Below, one piece after another: positions 11,135 through 20,382 of a DNA stretch of 64,000 nt. This DNA comes from Heloderma charlesbogerti (taxonomy: Eukaryota > Chordata > Lepidosauria > Squamata > Helodermatidae), in the NCBI GenBank assembly GCA_026122225.1, contig JANEZZ010001624.1:62001-126000 (forward strand). Reading direction: 5' to 3'. Within the stretch, counting starts at the first letter, position 1. Every line of letters starts with the position of its first letter. The position numbers and the translations under genes were made by a program. The notes beneath the pieces were generated by a model that did not search any database, was not told where the DNA came from, and worked only from the letters and a program-made list of their open reading frames with translations.

Positions 11135-11250
11135 TTGACACGTAGACACCATTGGGGTCCTAGTGGGGTCCTAGTGATGTCAACAGTACTGGGCTAGATG
11201 GACCCAGGGTCAGACTCGGGACATAGGCAGCTTCCTAGATTCCTATATAT
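11135..11250 (+). mobile_element. tRNA-derived SINE tail
   Basis: ACTGGGCTAGATGGACCCAG followed by CATAGGCAGCTTCCTAGATT matches the 3' part of the SINE at 29338-29548. Confidence 0.55.
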
Positions 11251-11329
11251 CTTCCTATACTCCACCACACACACACTTCCACCACTTGACTTTGTTCCTC
11301 TCATTGTAATGGTAATTTCTCATTCTATT

Positions 11330-11625
11330 TCTATATGATAATTTCTCCCAGATTTTCATCTCTGTGCTTTATCTTGTACAAAGTGGCTTTTGAGAGCTTG
11401 TCAGACGTTCAAGACTGACAGAAGACATCAATTAAGGCCCAAGTCTAGCTCTTTGAAATGTCTCCGCGTGGGAACCAGATGACGCTGTTCCTTCACAGTC
11501 CCTGCTCCTCTCCTGGCAGCCTCTGATCAAGCGTGAGATAACAGCGGCTTCCTTTCACTGCTAAAACACACATGTCATCATTTGATCCCCAGGGTCATCA
11601 TGTCCTTTCTAATAATGGCTTGAGC
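11330..11625. other. Candidate conserved non-coding element
   Basis: Non-repetitive, balanced composition, no long frame. It contains TGATCAAGCGTGAGATAAC and ACACATGTCATCATTTGATC. This is a guess from texture only; no alignment was possible. Confidence 0.25.
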
Positions 11626-11834
11626 ATTAAAAAAAAGGATCCCCAATTTTCTTTTTTTCCCAAACTTTTATTACCGATTTCCAGGGAAGAGGGATGGGAA
11701 AAATCATTAGGGGCAAGATTTTTTCTTTAAAAAAGCTTTTAACTTTTGCTCACCCCACACTAACATTCCCAAGAATAAAATGCAAACCTGTTCTAGTTAG
11801 GGACACTTCATGTGCATGCATGCACCCCATCCTT

Positions 11835-11995
11835 CCTCCAAGGAGTGCAGGGTGGTGTACATTCTTCTCACAACAACCCCACACGGAAGGCTAGACTGAG
11901 AGATAGCGAATGGGCCAAAGTTATCCAGTACACTCCACATGTGAGCAGGGCCTCGAATCGAGATGTCCTGGGTCCAAATGCAATGCTTCCATTTA
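11835..11995 (+). mobile_element. MIR/CORE-like SINE remnant
   Basis: CTTCTCACAACAACCCCACA, TGAGAGATAGCGAATGGGCC and CCTCGAATCGAGATGTCCTGG follow the order of the conserved core and tail of MIR-like SINEs. Divergent copy. Confidence 0.4.
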
Positions 11996-12426
11996 ACTTC
12001 TTTAGGTTTTATGTTGAGTTCTGTTGGGTGGTATTGGACCCTGCCAATTCCATTCCACAAGCCTGAGCAGCGGAGATTTAGCACTTCAGGGAGCAACTAG
12101 AAATGAGCGGAAACACTTGTTTCTCAAATGGGGCAGCTCAGCAGAGCTCACATAAGGGAGCTCTGCCAACACGCGTTTCTGCTCATTTGGGGGCTTCCTA
12201 TTGGAAGAGTTAAATCTCCATTGTGCCAGCACTTGTGCAACGGGAGCAGCAGGAGAGGCCCCTTGCGGAACAGCCCCACTGGATACTGCCAAATATGTTA
12301 TTATATGGTATGGTTTTAAGCTCTATTCTGTGAACCACCCAGACAGCATTGGCTATTGGGCTGCATACAAATATAATATATACATACATGCATGCATACA
12401 ATCTAACTGCTACATTCTAGCTGCTA

Positions 12427-14207
12427 CATCAGATTAGGAGTGTTACTCTGCACGCTGTGAGCAAGAGGCAGCCTGTGGCAAACCGGTTTTGTGGGATCGG
12501 TTCCAGCTTCTTCCTCCTGAAGAAGTGGACAAGGTGCTTTCATCTGTAAGGCCGACCACCTGCTTACTTGATCCTTGCCCATCTTGGCTCATTATGGGCT
12601 GCAGAGAGAGACTGGGTGAGGGGATCAGGGCGGTGGTGAACGCCTCCCTTGAGGAGGGAGTGATGCCATCAGCCCTCAAGGAGACAGTGAGAAGACCGCT
12701 CTTAAAGAAGCCCTCCTTGGATCCCCAAGTTCTGAACAACTTTTGCCCAGTCTCAAATCTGCCATTTTGGGGCAAGGTGATTGATCGGGTGGTGGCGGTG
12801 CAGTTGAAGGCACACTTGGAAGAAACCAATTATCTAGACCCATTTCAGTCAGGCTTCAGGCCTAGGCATGGGACAGAAACAGCCTTGGTCGCCCTGGTGG
12901 GTGATATGAGGAGGGCTCTGGATAGGGGTGAATGCTCCTTCCTTGTTCTCCTCGACCTCTCAGAGGCTTTTGATACCATTGACCATGGTATCCTCCTAGA
13001 CCGCCTGGAGGGGTTGGGCATTGGAGACACCGTATTGTCGTGGTTCCGGTCCTTCCTCTCCGGCAGGTACCAGAGGGTAGCACTGGGAGAGGAGGTTTCG
13101 GACCAGTGGCCACTCACTTGTGGGGTGCCACAGGGTTCCATCCTCTCCCCAATGCTATTTAACATCTATGTGAAGCCACTGGGGGCTATCATCAGGAGGT
13201 TTGGGGTGCAGTGTCATCAATATGCGGATGACACGCAGCTCTACCTCTCGTTCAAATCTTCACCAGGGTTGGCCGTAGAATCCCTGTCCAAATGTCTGGA
13301 GACGGTGAGTGGCTGGATGGGGAGGAATAAGCTGAAGCGGAACCCTGACAAGACCGAGGTACTTTTGGTGGGAGACAAGAGGAGGCTGGGGGATGTTGAC
13401 CTGGTGTTGAATGGGGTACGGCTACCCTTGAAAGACCAGGTCCGCAGCCTGGGGGTCATTTTGGACTCCCAGCTGTCCATGGAGGCTCAGGTGTCAACAG
13501 TGAGCCGGAGAGCGCTGTATCAACTCCATCTGATACGGCGGCTACGCCCCTACCTTCCCGACCATCTGCTCCCATCGGTAGTACATGCCCTAGTCTCCTC
13601 TCATTTAGACTACTGTAATGCGCTCTACGTGGGGTTACCCCTGAAGATGGTTTGGAAGCTGCAACTGGTACAGAACGCGGCGGCTCGCCTGGTTAAAGGC
13701 AGCCGCCAGCAAGATCACATCACTCCAGTGCTGAAGGAGTTGCACTGGTTACCAGTAGTTTTCCGGGCCAAATTCAAGGTGTTGGTTTTGGCCTTTAAAA
13801 CCCTATGTGGTTCCGGCCCAGCCTATCTCAAGGAGCACCTCCAGCAACACCAGATAGGCCGCTCAACAAGATCAGCCTCGGATGGCCTTCTCTCTGTCCC
13901 ATCAGCCAGGACAGCTAGACTGGTGGGGATGAGGGAGAGGGCCTTCTCTGTGGTGGCCCCCACTCTGTGGAACTCCCTCCCTAGGGAACTCCGCCATGCC
14001 CCCTCTTTAAAGAGCTTCCATCATGCATTAAAAACGTGGTTATTCAGGCAGGCATTTAGGGTGGGTTAGGGTATTTTAGAAAACGTTTTTATTGTAGAAT
14101 TTTATTGTTTTAAACTGTTCTATTCTACGCTGGTACATCACCCAGAGTGGCTGAGTGACCAGCCAGATGGGCGATTAATAAATTTAATAAATAAATAAAT
14201 AAATACA
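12427..14207 (+). mobile_element. L2-type LINE, 5'-truncated, young
   Basis: Begins at ATCAGATTAGG, which aligns inside the longer copy at 46768-50194 (its ATCAGATTAGGTG region near 48545), so the element is 5'-truncated by roughly half. It carries an uninterrupted ORF (12489-14069), a short 3'-UTR with GTACATCACCCAGAGTGGCT, and an (AATA)n tail at 14174-14206. Confidence 0.85.
12489..14069 (+). CDS. L2-type LINE ORF2p fragment: reverse transcriptase plus C-terminal domain
   Basis: A 526-codon open frame. The linker (residues 1-75) includes LDPCPSWLIM. The reverse transcriptase domain runs about residues 75-330: DPFQSGFRPRHGTETAL, FDTIDHGILLDRL, CGVPQGSILSPMLFNIY and the catalytic YADD (13221-13232). 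Then come NPDKTEVLLVGD, LDYCNALYVGLPLKMVWKLQ and a C-terminus rich in Arg ending RQAFRVG. The N-terminal apurinic endonuclease domain is missing because of 5' truncation, so the ATG chosen is only the first in the open frame, not a natural start. The absence of stops over 1.6 kb argues for a recent insertion. Confidence 0.85.
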   Translation: MWDRFQLLPPEEVDKVLSSVRPTTCLLDPCPSWLIMGCRERLGEGIRAVVNASLEEGVMPSALKETVRRPLLKKPSLDPQVLNNFCPVSNLPFWGKVIDRVVAVQLKAHLEETNYLDPFQSGFRPRHGTETALVALVGDMRRALDRGECSFLVLLDLSEAFDTIDHGILLDRLEGLGIGDTVLSWFRSFLSGRYQRVALGEEVSDQWPLTCGVPQGSILSPMLFNIYVKPLGAIIRRFGVQCHQYADDTQLYLSFKSSPGLAVESLSKCLETVSGWMGRNKLKRNPDKTEVLLVGDKRRLGDVDLVLNGVRLPLKDQVRSLGVILDSQLSMEAQVSTVSRRALYQLHLIRRLRPYLPDHLLPSVVHALVSSHLDYCNALYVGLPLKMVWKLQLVQNAAARLVKGSRQQDHITPVLKELHWLPVVFRAKFKVLVLAFKTLCGSGPAYLKEHLQQHQIGRSTRSASDGLLSVPSARTARLVGMRERAFSVVAPTLWNSLPRELRHAPSLKSFHHALKTWLFRQAFRVG

Positions 14208-14217
14208 CGACCCATTT

Positions 14218-14518
14218 TTGTTTTTGTTTTAACTGGGATGTGATAAGTCTTTACATAGCCTATCACATCTCTGTAAAAAAAAAAAAAAAAAAAACCAGGC
14301 GACCAGACTGCAAATGGCGGCGGCAGCAGCCGGTTGGAAGACCAGCCGCCGAAGCCGCTGCCGCTGCCACCCAGAACATCCACCCCAGGTAAGTCCCAGG
14401 TAAGTCATCCGCGGGGGGGGGGGCGGGGGGGCAGGCCATTCCGCCACAGATTTCGGGGGGCCGAATGCACTGGCATTCGGCCTCACCGAGATCCGTGGCA
14501 GAATTCTCTGACATCCCT
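14218..14518. mobile_element. FB-B: fold-back hAT-like element, left arm incomplete
   Basis: Holds GTGATAAGTC...GCCTATCAC, AAATGGCGGCGGCAGCAGCC, two outward donors in tandem (14387-14394 and 14398-14405), and the type-2 end GAATTCTCTGACATCCCT. ACCCATTT occurs on both sides (14210-14217 and 14519-14526), an apparent 8-bp duplication, although the left end lacks TAGGGATG. It abuts the tail of the L2-type LINE. Confidence 0.65.
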
Positions 14519-14526
14519 ACCCATTT

Positions 14527-14989
14527 CATTAAATCACTTCCAATTATGGTAACCTTCAGTACAGCAGTTAATGTGTCGAAGTGATATAAATGAAATCCTG
14601 GTCTACAGACGACCATGTTCAGCCATCATGTTGCCCAAGCTGTGCCCAGAAAGGGGACATTCCATTGTGTCATCCCTGAGGACACTGTAGCCCTGTTCGT
14701 GCGACCAGACCACAGATGTGGAATGCACAGAAAATAGAGCACGATTGTCAGGGCAGCATTGCCCTCCCCTCCGCAAATTCATTGGCTCCTCTGCACACAG
14801 ATGCACAGAAGTGCTGTGGAAAGTGTGGAGGCTGGGGGTGTGCTGGCAGCACAATCCCTCTCCCCTCCCCAGCAGTAAATGAGGTATCTTACTGAGCCTG
14901 CTTTCCATCTTCTGTTTTTACTTTCATTTTCTTGCAAATGCAGTATAATAAAAAGGTAGTCCCGTTGGCCATTTTTAGACAAAAGGAAT
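14527..14989. other. Unassigned sequence
   Basis: No recognised repeat, RNA or gene. Confidence 0.35.
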
Positions 14990-14993
14990 ATGC

Positions 14994-15272
14994 TTAGGAT
15001 TGTACTGCCCAGTGTGGTGTAGCCACTTGCCATGGCACCTTACTTATCATAGTTCTGAGTTTATTAAAATCGGCTTTCCTAAAATCCAGGGTATGCGTTT
15101 GGTTACATTCGGCTTTTGCTTCCTTTAGAACCAAGAACTCAAGTGCAACATGGTCGCTTTCCCCCAGAGTTCCTGTAACTGCTACTTGATCCACTAAGTC
15201 ATCTCTGTTGGTTAGGATCAAGTCAAGGATAGCCGATTCTCTAGTTCCTGAGTTTCCTTCCCAAAGCTCCAA
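14994..15272 (-). pseudogene. CR1 ORF2 endonuclease C-terminal fragment
   Basis: ILDLILTNRDDLVDQVAV followed by GESDHVALEF carries the LDLxLTNR and SDH motifs of the CR1 apurinic endonuclease, then LDFRKADFNKLR of the linker. It is fused to ORF1 sequence without the rest of the endonuclease. Confidence 0.75.
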
Positions 15273-15299
15273 AGTCTGACGTGATTTCTTTGTAGCTCT

Positions 15300-15917
15300 A
15301 CTTGGCGGTATCGTTTGTTACCACATGGATGAGAAGAAAGGGATACCTGTCAGTGGGCTTTATGAGTGCAGGCAACCCTTCAGTCACATCTCTTATCCAT
15401 CCTCCCAGGAGACAGCATACCTGGCGAGTCCAGGGTCTTTGCGACATACTTGGGTCTCGATCCCACGCAGCAAGGAGTCTCCCACTACTACCACTCTTCT
15501 CTTCTTCTTGTGGTAGGCCTGGGTTTCATCGCCTCTGTTTGACTGACCTTCAGCTTCTTGCTCACTCTCATGTCGGTTCCCCTGTGATTCTTCCTCTGCA
15601 GGCTGTCCTCCAGTCTCATCCGCAAGTTCCTGGAATCGGTTCCACAGCTCCACTGCCTCCACTGGCGCAGAGCGGCGCCTAGTTCTCCTCCTCCTAACTG
15701 TCACCCTTTTCCAAGGAGTGTCCTCGACTTCATTTTTCCTCACCTCAGCATTTCCCTCTTCTGCCTCAGCTTGCTGTTGCTCTTCAAGCTTCTGTTCTTC
15801 GCTTTGCTGCTGTAGTTCCACCGTTCTGTCCAAGAACTCTTCGTGTTCTCTTATTCCCTGGAGGGTTGACAGTCGCCGCTCCAGTCCTCTTACTTTTTCT
15901 TCCAACAGGGTGATCAA
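15300..15917 (-). pseudogene. CR1 ORF1 (coiled coil plus SGNH-like domain), frameshifted
   Basis: Starts MITLLEEKVRGLERRLSTLQ, a Leu/Glu/Gln heptad region consistent with a coiled coil (residues 1-75). A basic stretch (RRRRTRRR) follows, then RRVVVVGDSLLRGIE (about 139-153), the GDS block of the SGNH/esterase-like domain of CR1 ORF1 proteins. The open frame ends at 15393; the neighbouring frame continues with RDVTEGLPAL and HVVTNDTA, so a frameshift near 15395 breaks it. ORF1p normally binds LINE RNA. Confidence 0.75.
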
Positions 15918-16538
15918 CTTGCACTTTTTTCAGGTGTAGCCCATGTTGTTCTCAGGCAAGAAAACAAACATTGCACACACCTTGCAGGTCACCACCATTG
16001 GAGAGTCTTGTCCTTCCGTAGCCTCTTTTCCCTTTTTGTGTCTAGCTTTGTGATTGTTCTAGACTAGCCTGTGCCTGGTCCTCTACTCACTGGAGGTTAA
16101 AACAGAGTCACACAGGTATGGAAGTGTGTGTTACAGAAAAATGAATTTTAAAAAATGTTTTTAAAAAATTTTAGGGGCCGGGCCTCCCCCTTGACCTCCC
16201 CTGCCAAACTCCCCTGGCCAACTCCTGTTTGCTCCCCCTGATCGCTCGCTCTCTGGGAGCGTGCTTGCTTCTGTAGTCCCTGGACCAGCTGAAGCAGCTT
16301 CCTCTGCTCTGCTCTGCTCTGCTCTGCTCAGCTGGGAGGCAGGAAACAGACTGAAACTTCCTGCCCACACAGCTGCTGGGAGTACTTAGGCCACACCCCC
16401 TCACTTCAATTGGAGCTCTCAGGAGCATCTGGTGAGCTCACAGTCGAGAAGGAAAAGGACAGCCCCCTGGGCTTCCTCCAGCCCACTTACCTCTTTGCCT
16501 TTGTGTCCTTTGTCTTCTCTTCCACTGTAACTCCCCTG

Positions 16539-17392
16539 TAGGGGTGCACGAAAGTCACTTACCTGGTCTCGCAGCTTTTCGCGGTGGGGGGGAAGGCGCT
16601 TCGCTGCTCTCCCCCCGAAGTTCAGGCCGGGGGGGAGGCTTCCCACCTCGCCCGGCTGAAATTCAGGCCGGGGAGGAGGCGCCTCGCCTCACCCGGCCGC
16701 GAAATAAAAAGTTAAAAAAAAAAAACACCCCCTTGATAGGCTACGTGACGATTAACGTAGCCTATCATGGCTAGATCTGCAAAGTCAGCCGTGACAGGCT
16801 AAGTAAATCGTCACGTAGCCTATCACGGGTGACTTAAAAAAAAAAAAAAAAGCACGTACGCAAATGGCGGCCCCCATAGGGAGCCGCCATTCACGTTCCT
16901 TATTTGGTCGCTGTAGTCTACGTAATCTTTACGTAGACTACAGCAACCAAATAAGGAACGTGAATGGCGGCTCCCTGTGGGGGCCGCCATTAGCCGTACG
17001 TGCTTTTTTTTTTTTTTTAAGTCACCCGTGATAGGCTACGTGACGATTTACGTAGCCTATCACGGCTGACTTTGCAAATCTAGCCGTGATAGGCTACGTT
17101 AATCGTCACGTAGCCTATCACGGAGGCGTGGTTGTTTTTTTAGTTTTATTGGAATGGCGGCGGCAGCAGCCGGTCGAAAGATCGGCTGCCGCCCCCGCCC
17201 CTGATGAAGACCCGACGAACCGCCGCCGGGACCCGCCGCCGGGAGGGACATTCGGGAAAGGTAAGTCCCATCCCGGGGGGGGTGCGGGGGGCGGGGGGGG
17301 CGGAGAATTTCTCCCCGAAACTTGTTCGGGGGGCTGAACACGTTGGCGCTCGGCCCCCCAAAGTTTCGGGCAGAAATTCTCCGCCAACCCTA
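16539..17392. mobile_element. FB-C: fold-back hAT-like element (854 bp) with perfect 8-bp target duplication
   Basis: TAGGGGTGCACGAAAG...CCGCCAACCCTA, flanked by CTCCCCTG on both sides (16531-16538 and 17393-17400). Outward donors are ACTTACCT at 16557-16564 (short arm, GT 24 nt from the end) and AGGTAAGT at 17259-17266 (long arm). A ~395-bp inverted repeat spans 16731-17125, centred at 16928. The GGCGGCGGCAGCAGCCGG arm lies at 17157-17190. It is inserted in the 5'-UTR repeats of the CR1 element. Confidence 0.9.
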
Positions 17393-17686
17393 CTCCCCTG
17401 GCCAACTCCTGTTTGCTCCCCCTGTTCACTCGCTCTCATCGCTCACTCTCTGGGAGCTTGCCTGCTTCTATAGTCCCTAGACCTGCTGGAGCAGCTTTCT
17501 CTGCTCTGCTCTGCTCTGCTCAGCTGGGAGTTGGGAAACAGCACTCCACGTTTCAGTCAGAACCAGTCAGAACTCTAAAGGAGCTATAGCTTCACACCTT
17601 GGAGAGCTCCTTTAGAGTTCTTATTGGTTCTGACTGAATTCTGGAGCGGATTTACCAACCCTACTGACATTGGAGCCCCCAGCTTC
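17393..17686 (-). repeat. Second copy of CR1 5'-UTR unit, with hairpin
   Basis: CTCCCCTGGCCAACTCCTGT, CTCTCTGGGAGC and the TCTGC run repeat those at 16216-16345. With FB-C removed the period is about 314 bp. GTCAGAACTCTAAAGGAGCT (17566) pairs with AGCTCCTTTAGAGTTCTTAT (17609), a hairpin. A third, diverged copy of this UTR lies at 58585-58725. Confidence 0.6.
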
Positions 17687-18549
17687 TAGGGATGTACGAA
17701 AGTCACTTACCTTTCCACGGATTATGTTCATGGTGGGGGGGAGGCGATCTGTTCCTCCCCCCCAGAATCCTCGACGGCCAGCTGTGCTCTGCAATGGCTC
17801 CACGGAAAAGCCAGCCAGGCCCAGGCCAGAGCCATCCGCAGCCGGATTTCTGGCCATGGAGGGCTCTGGGTAAAACAAAAAACAAAAACACATACGCAAA
17901 TGGCAGCAGCTATGGCTGCCGCCATTTGCGTTCCTTATTTTTCGCCATCTTAGTCTATTTACGTAGACTATTACAGTGAAAATAAAGGGGGATGCAAATA
18001 GTGTAGCAGGCGCTATTTGCGTCCCTTTTTGATTTGCCGTTTTAGCCTATGTAAATATTTACATAGGCTAAAGCGGCGAATCAAAAAGGGACGTAAATAG
18101 CACCTGCTACGCTATTTGCATTCCCCTTTATTTTCACTGTAATAGTCTACATAAATATTTACGTAAAGACGGCGAAAAATAAGGAAAAATAAGGAATAAG
18201 GAAAAATAAGGCTATGGCTTATAAGAAATAAGCCATAGCCGCCATTGGCATACACGTGGTTTTTTTTTTAACCCAGCCGTGATAGGCTACATAAATCTTT
18301 ACGTAGCCTATCACGTCTCTGTAAAAAAAAAAACCCTCCAGACTGCAAATGGTGGTGGCGGCAGCTGGTTGGAAGACCAGCCGCCACAGCCGCCACTGCC
18401 GAAGCCACCGCCGCAGCCGCCGCCTGGAACATCCGCCCCAGGTAAGTCTCGTCCCGGGGGGATCTGCAGGGGGGCGGGGGGGTGGCAGGCCATTCCACCA
18501 CAGATTTCGGCCCCACCGAGATCCGTGGCGGAATTCTCTGACATCCCTA
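17687..18549. mobile_element. FB-D: fold-back hAT-like element (863 bp) with perfect 8-bp target duplication
   Basis: TAGGGATGTACGAAAG...CTGACATCCCTA, flanked by CCAGCTTC (17679-17686 and 18550-18557). Donors: 17705-17712 facing left (GT 24 nt from the end) and 18440-18447 facing right. The core inverted repeat is centred on GTAAATATTTAC at 18051-18062, nested inside GCTATTTGCG...CGCTATTTGC and TAGTCTA...TAGACT layers. An ATG at 18349 opens a frame that stays open past the right donor. Confidence 0.9.
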
Positions 18550-19684
18550 CCAGCTTCCACTGCTCTGTAAAGGTAGAGAGGAGCCCATAAGCCTTGATGA
18601 GCAGAGAGAAACAGCAGCAACTTTATAGACTTCTTTCTGACAAATGCTTACAGGTGTCTGCTTGCAGACAGGGATCTATGAAAATTTCCCTTGCTTTAAT
18701 TTTTTAATCAAATGTGCCCCATTCACACCAATGATCACGACACAAAAGCAGGCACATTTTTCTGGAGAAGTTGCTGAATTTGCATTCAATGTGAACTTTT
18801 TTTAAAAAAAAAAAAGTTTTTTTTTCACACACAAAAACACTTACTTTAGTCTATGGAAGGAAAGTGTACATTTGGGTGTGCACTTTCAAAAACTGCTTTT
18901 TCCGCTCCAACAAAAAGAAAAACAGACCAGAATCTGAAATGGGGAGCCAGGCCATTTGAGCCTCAAGGTGGGACTCGGAGAACCACGATCAGCTTGAGCC
19001 AGGCTGATTCTCCCATCCCACTCGCAATTGCATGGCTGAAGACTCCATTCCTAGCGATCCAATAGCAGCCTATCGTGGTAGAAACACGTGGTAGCCTATC
19101 GTGGTAGTTGCGTTTGATGCTCCTCCATCTCTCCAGGATGATGCCCCTCTCTCAGTAATTCTCTCTCGTTCTCCTGAGTGTTGCACCTCTACCTGCCCGC
19201 TCCTGCCCTGCTTACCCCCCGCCTCCCGCCCCGGATGTCCATTTCCGTCAAGACTCAACTCTAAGAGACTTGTGTCGGGAACGGCAACCCATCTGGAGGG
19301 CATCAGGTTGGGGAGGGCTGCTCCACCCCAAAGGGCATCCAGAGAAGTCCTCCTGACAAGCATTGTAGCACCAGGCCTGCTGACACCTACCTTCCGGGAG
19401 CACCCCAGGGGAAACTGAGAAGCAGCTACCAATGCAGCATGAGGATCTACTGCTGGGGGGAGAAAGGATGGGAGTGCTGGACTGGACTTTCAGGGAGCAG
19501 CTCTACATCAGCCTAAACTCTCCCATTTAAAATGGGGCTTTCTGCTTCTGTTTTAAATGCAGGCTCACAACAGATTCCCTTCACACGTCCTTCCTTCCCC
19601 CCTTCCCCCCCCTTTTCCCCCTTATCTGAGTTTTCGATATGTTTCATTATGCAGCCACTAGATGGTGCTGTGGTCTTGGTCTAC
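18550..19684. other. Mostly unassigned; AT-rich hAT-like remnant at 18755-18960
   Basis: The AT-rich piece shares AAAGTGTACATTTGG and GTGCACTTTC with 4602-5410. 19070-19110 has TAGCAGCCTATCGTGGTAG twice in part. The rest shows nothing recognised. Confidence 0.35.
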
Positions 19685-20382
19685 TAGGGATGGGGGAGAA
19701 TTTCTCCCCGAAACTTCGGGGGGCTGAGTGCCAACGCATTCGGTCCTCCGAAGGTTCGGGGAGAAATTCTCCGCCCCCCCCCCCGGGATGGGACTTACCT
19801 TTTACGAATGTCGCTCCCGGCAGCGGGTCCCGGCAGAGGTTCGGCAGGTCTTCGTCAGGGGTGGGGGCGGCAGCCGGTCTTTCGACTGGCTGCCGCCGCC
19901 GCCATTACAAGAAAAGTAGCGTTGCCCTTATTTTCACCGTAGTCTACATAAATCTTTACGTAGACTACAGGGACCAAATAAGGAACGCGAATGGCGGCTC
20001 CCTATGGGGGCCGCCATTTGCGTACGTGCTTTTTTTTTTTTTTAAGTCACCCGTGATAGGCTACGTGACGATTAACGTAGCCTATCACGGCTGACTTTGC
20101 AAATCTAGCCATGATAGGCTACATTAACCGTTACGTAGCCTATCACGGGGCTTTTTTTTCTTCTTCTTCTTTTGAAGTTCGCAGCTGGGGAGACAGGGCG
20201 CTTCTCCCCGGCCTGAATTTCGGCCGGGTGAGGCAGGAAGCCTCCCCCCTGGCCTGAATTTCAGCTGGGCGAGGCGGGAAGCCTCCCCCCCCAGGCCTGA
20301 ACTTTGGGGGGAGAAACGAAGCGCCTCCCCCCCACCGCGAAGCAAGCTGTGAGACCAGGTAAGTGACTTTCGTACATCCTTA
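19685..20382. mobile_element. FB-E: fold-back hAT-like element
   Basis: TAGGGATGGGGGAGAATTTC...CGTACATCCTTA. Donors: ACTTACCT 19793-19800 (left-facing) and AGGTAAGT 20357-20364 (right-facing, GT 24 nt from the end). Palindromes GTAGTCTACATAAA and GTGATAGGCTACGTGACG are present, but the left half of the core inverted repeat seen in FB-C is deleted. No clean target duplication. Confidence 0.75.

Larger units (their letters stand above)
14990..16535 (-). mobile_element. CR1 LINE 5' part with internal deletion
   Basis: In sense (right to left): 5'-UTR near 16535-15945 with (TCTGC)n, ORF1 at 15917-15300, then directly the end of the ORF2 endonuclease (15272-14994). The ORF1 C-terminus and most of the endonuclease are absent between them, so two CR1 segments are joined near 15265. 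The 3' half of CR1 is missing. Confidence 0.7.

Noticed and set aside
14210..14526. FB-B as a complete element with clean duplication
   Set aside because: ACCCATTT flanks it, but the left end lacks TAGGGATG, so it is reported as incomplete.
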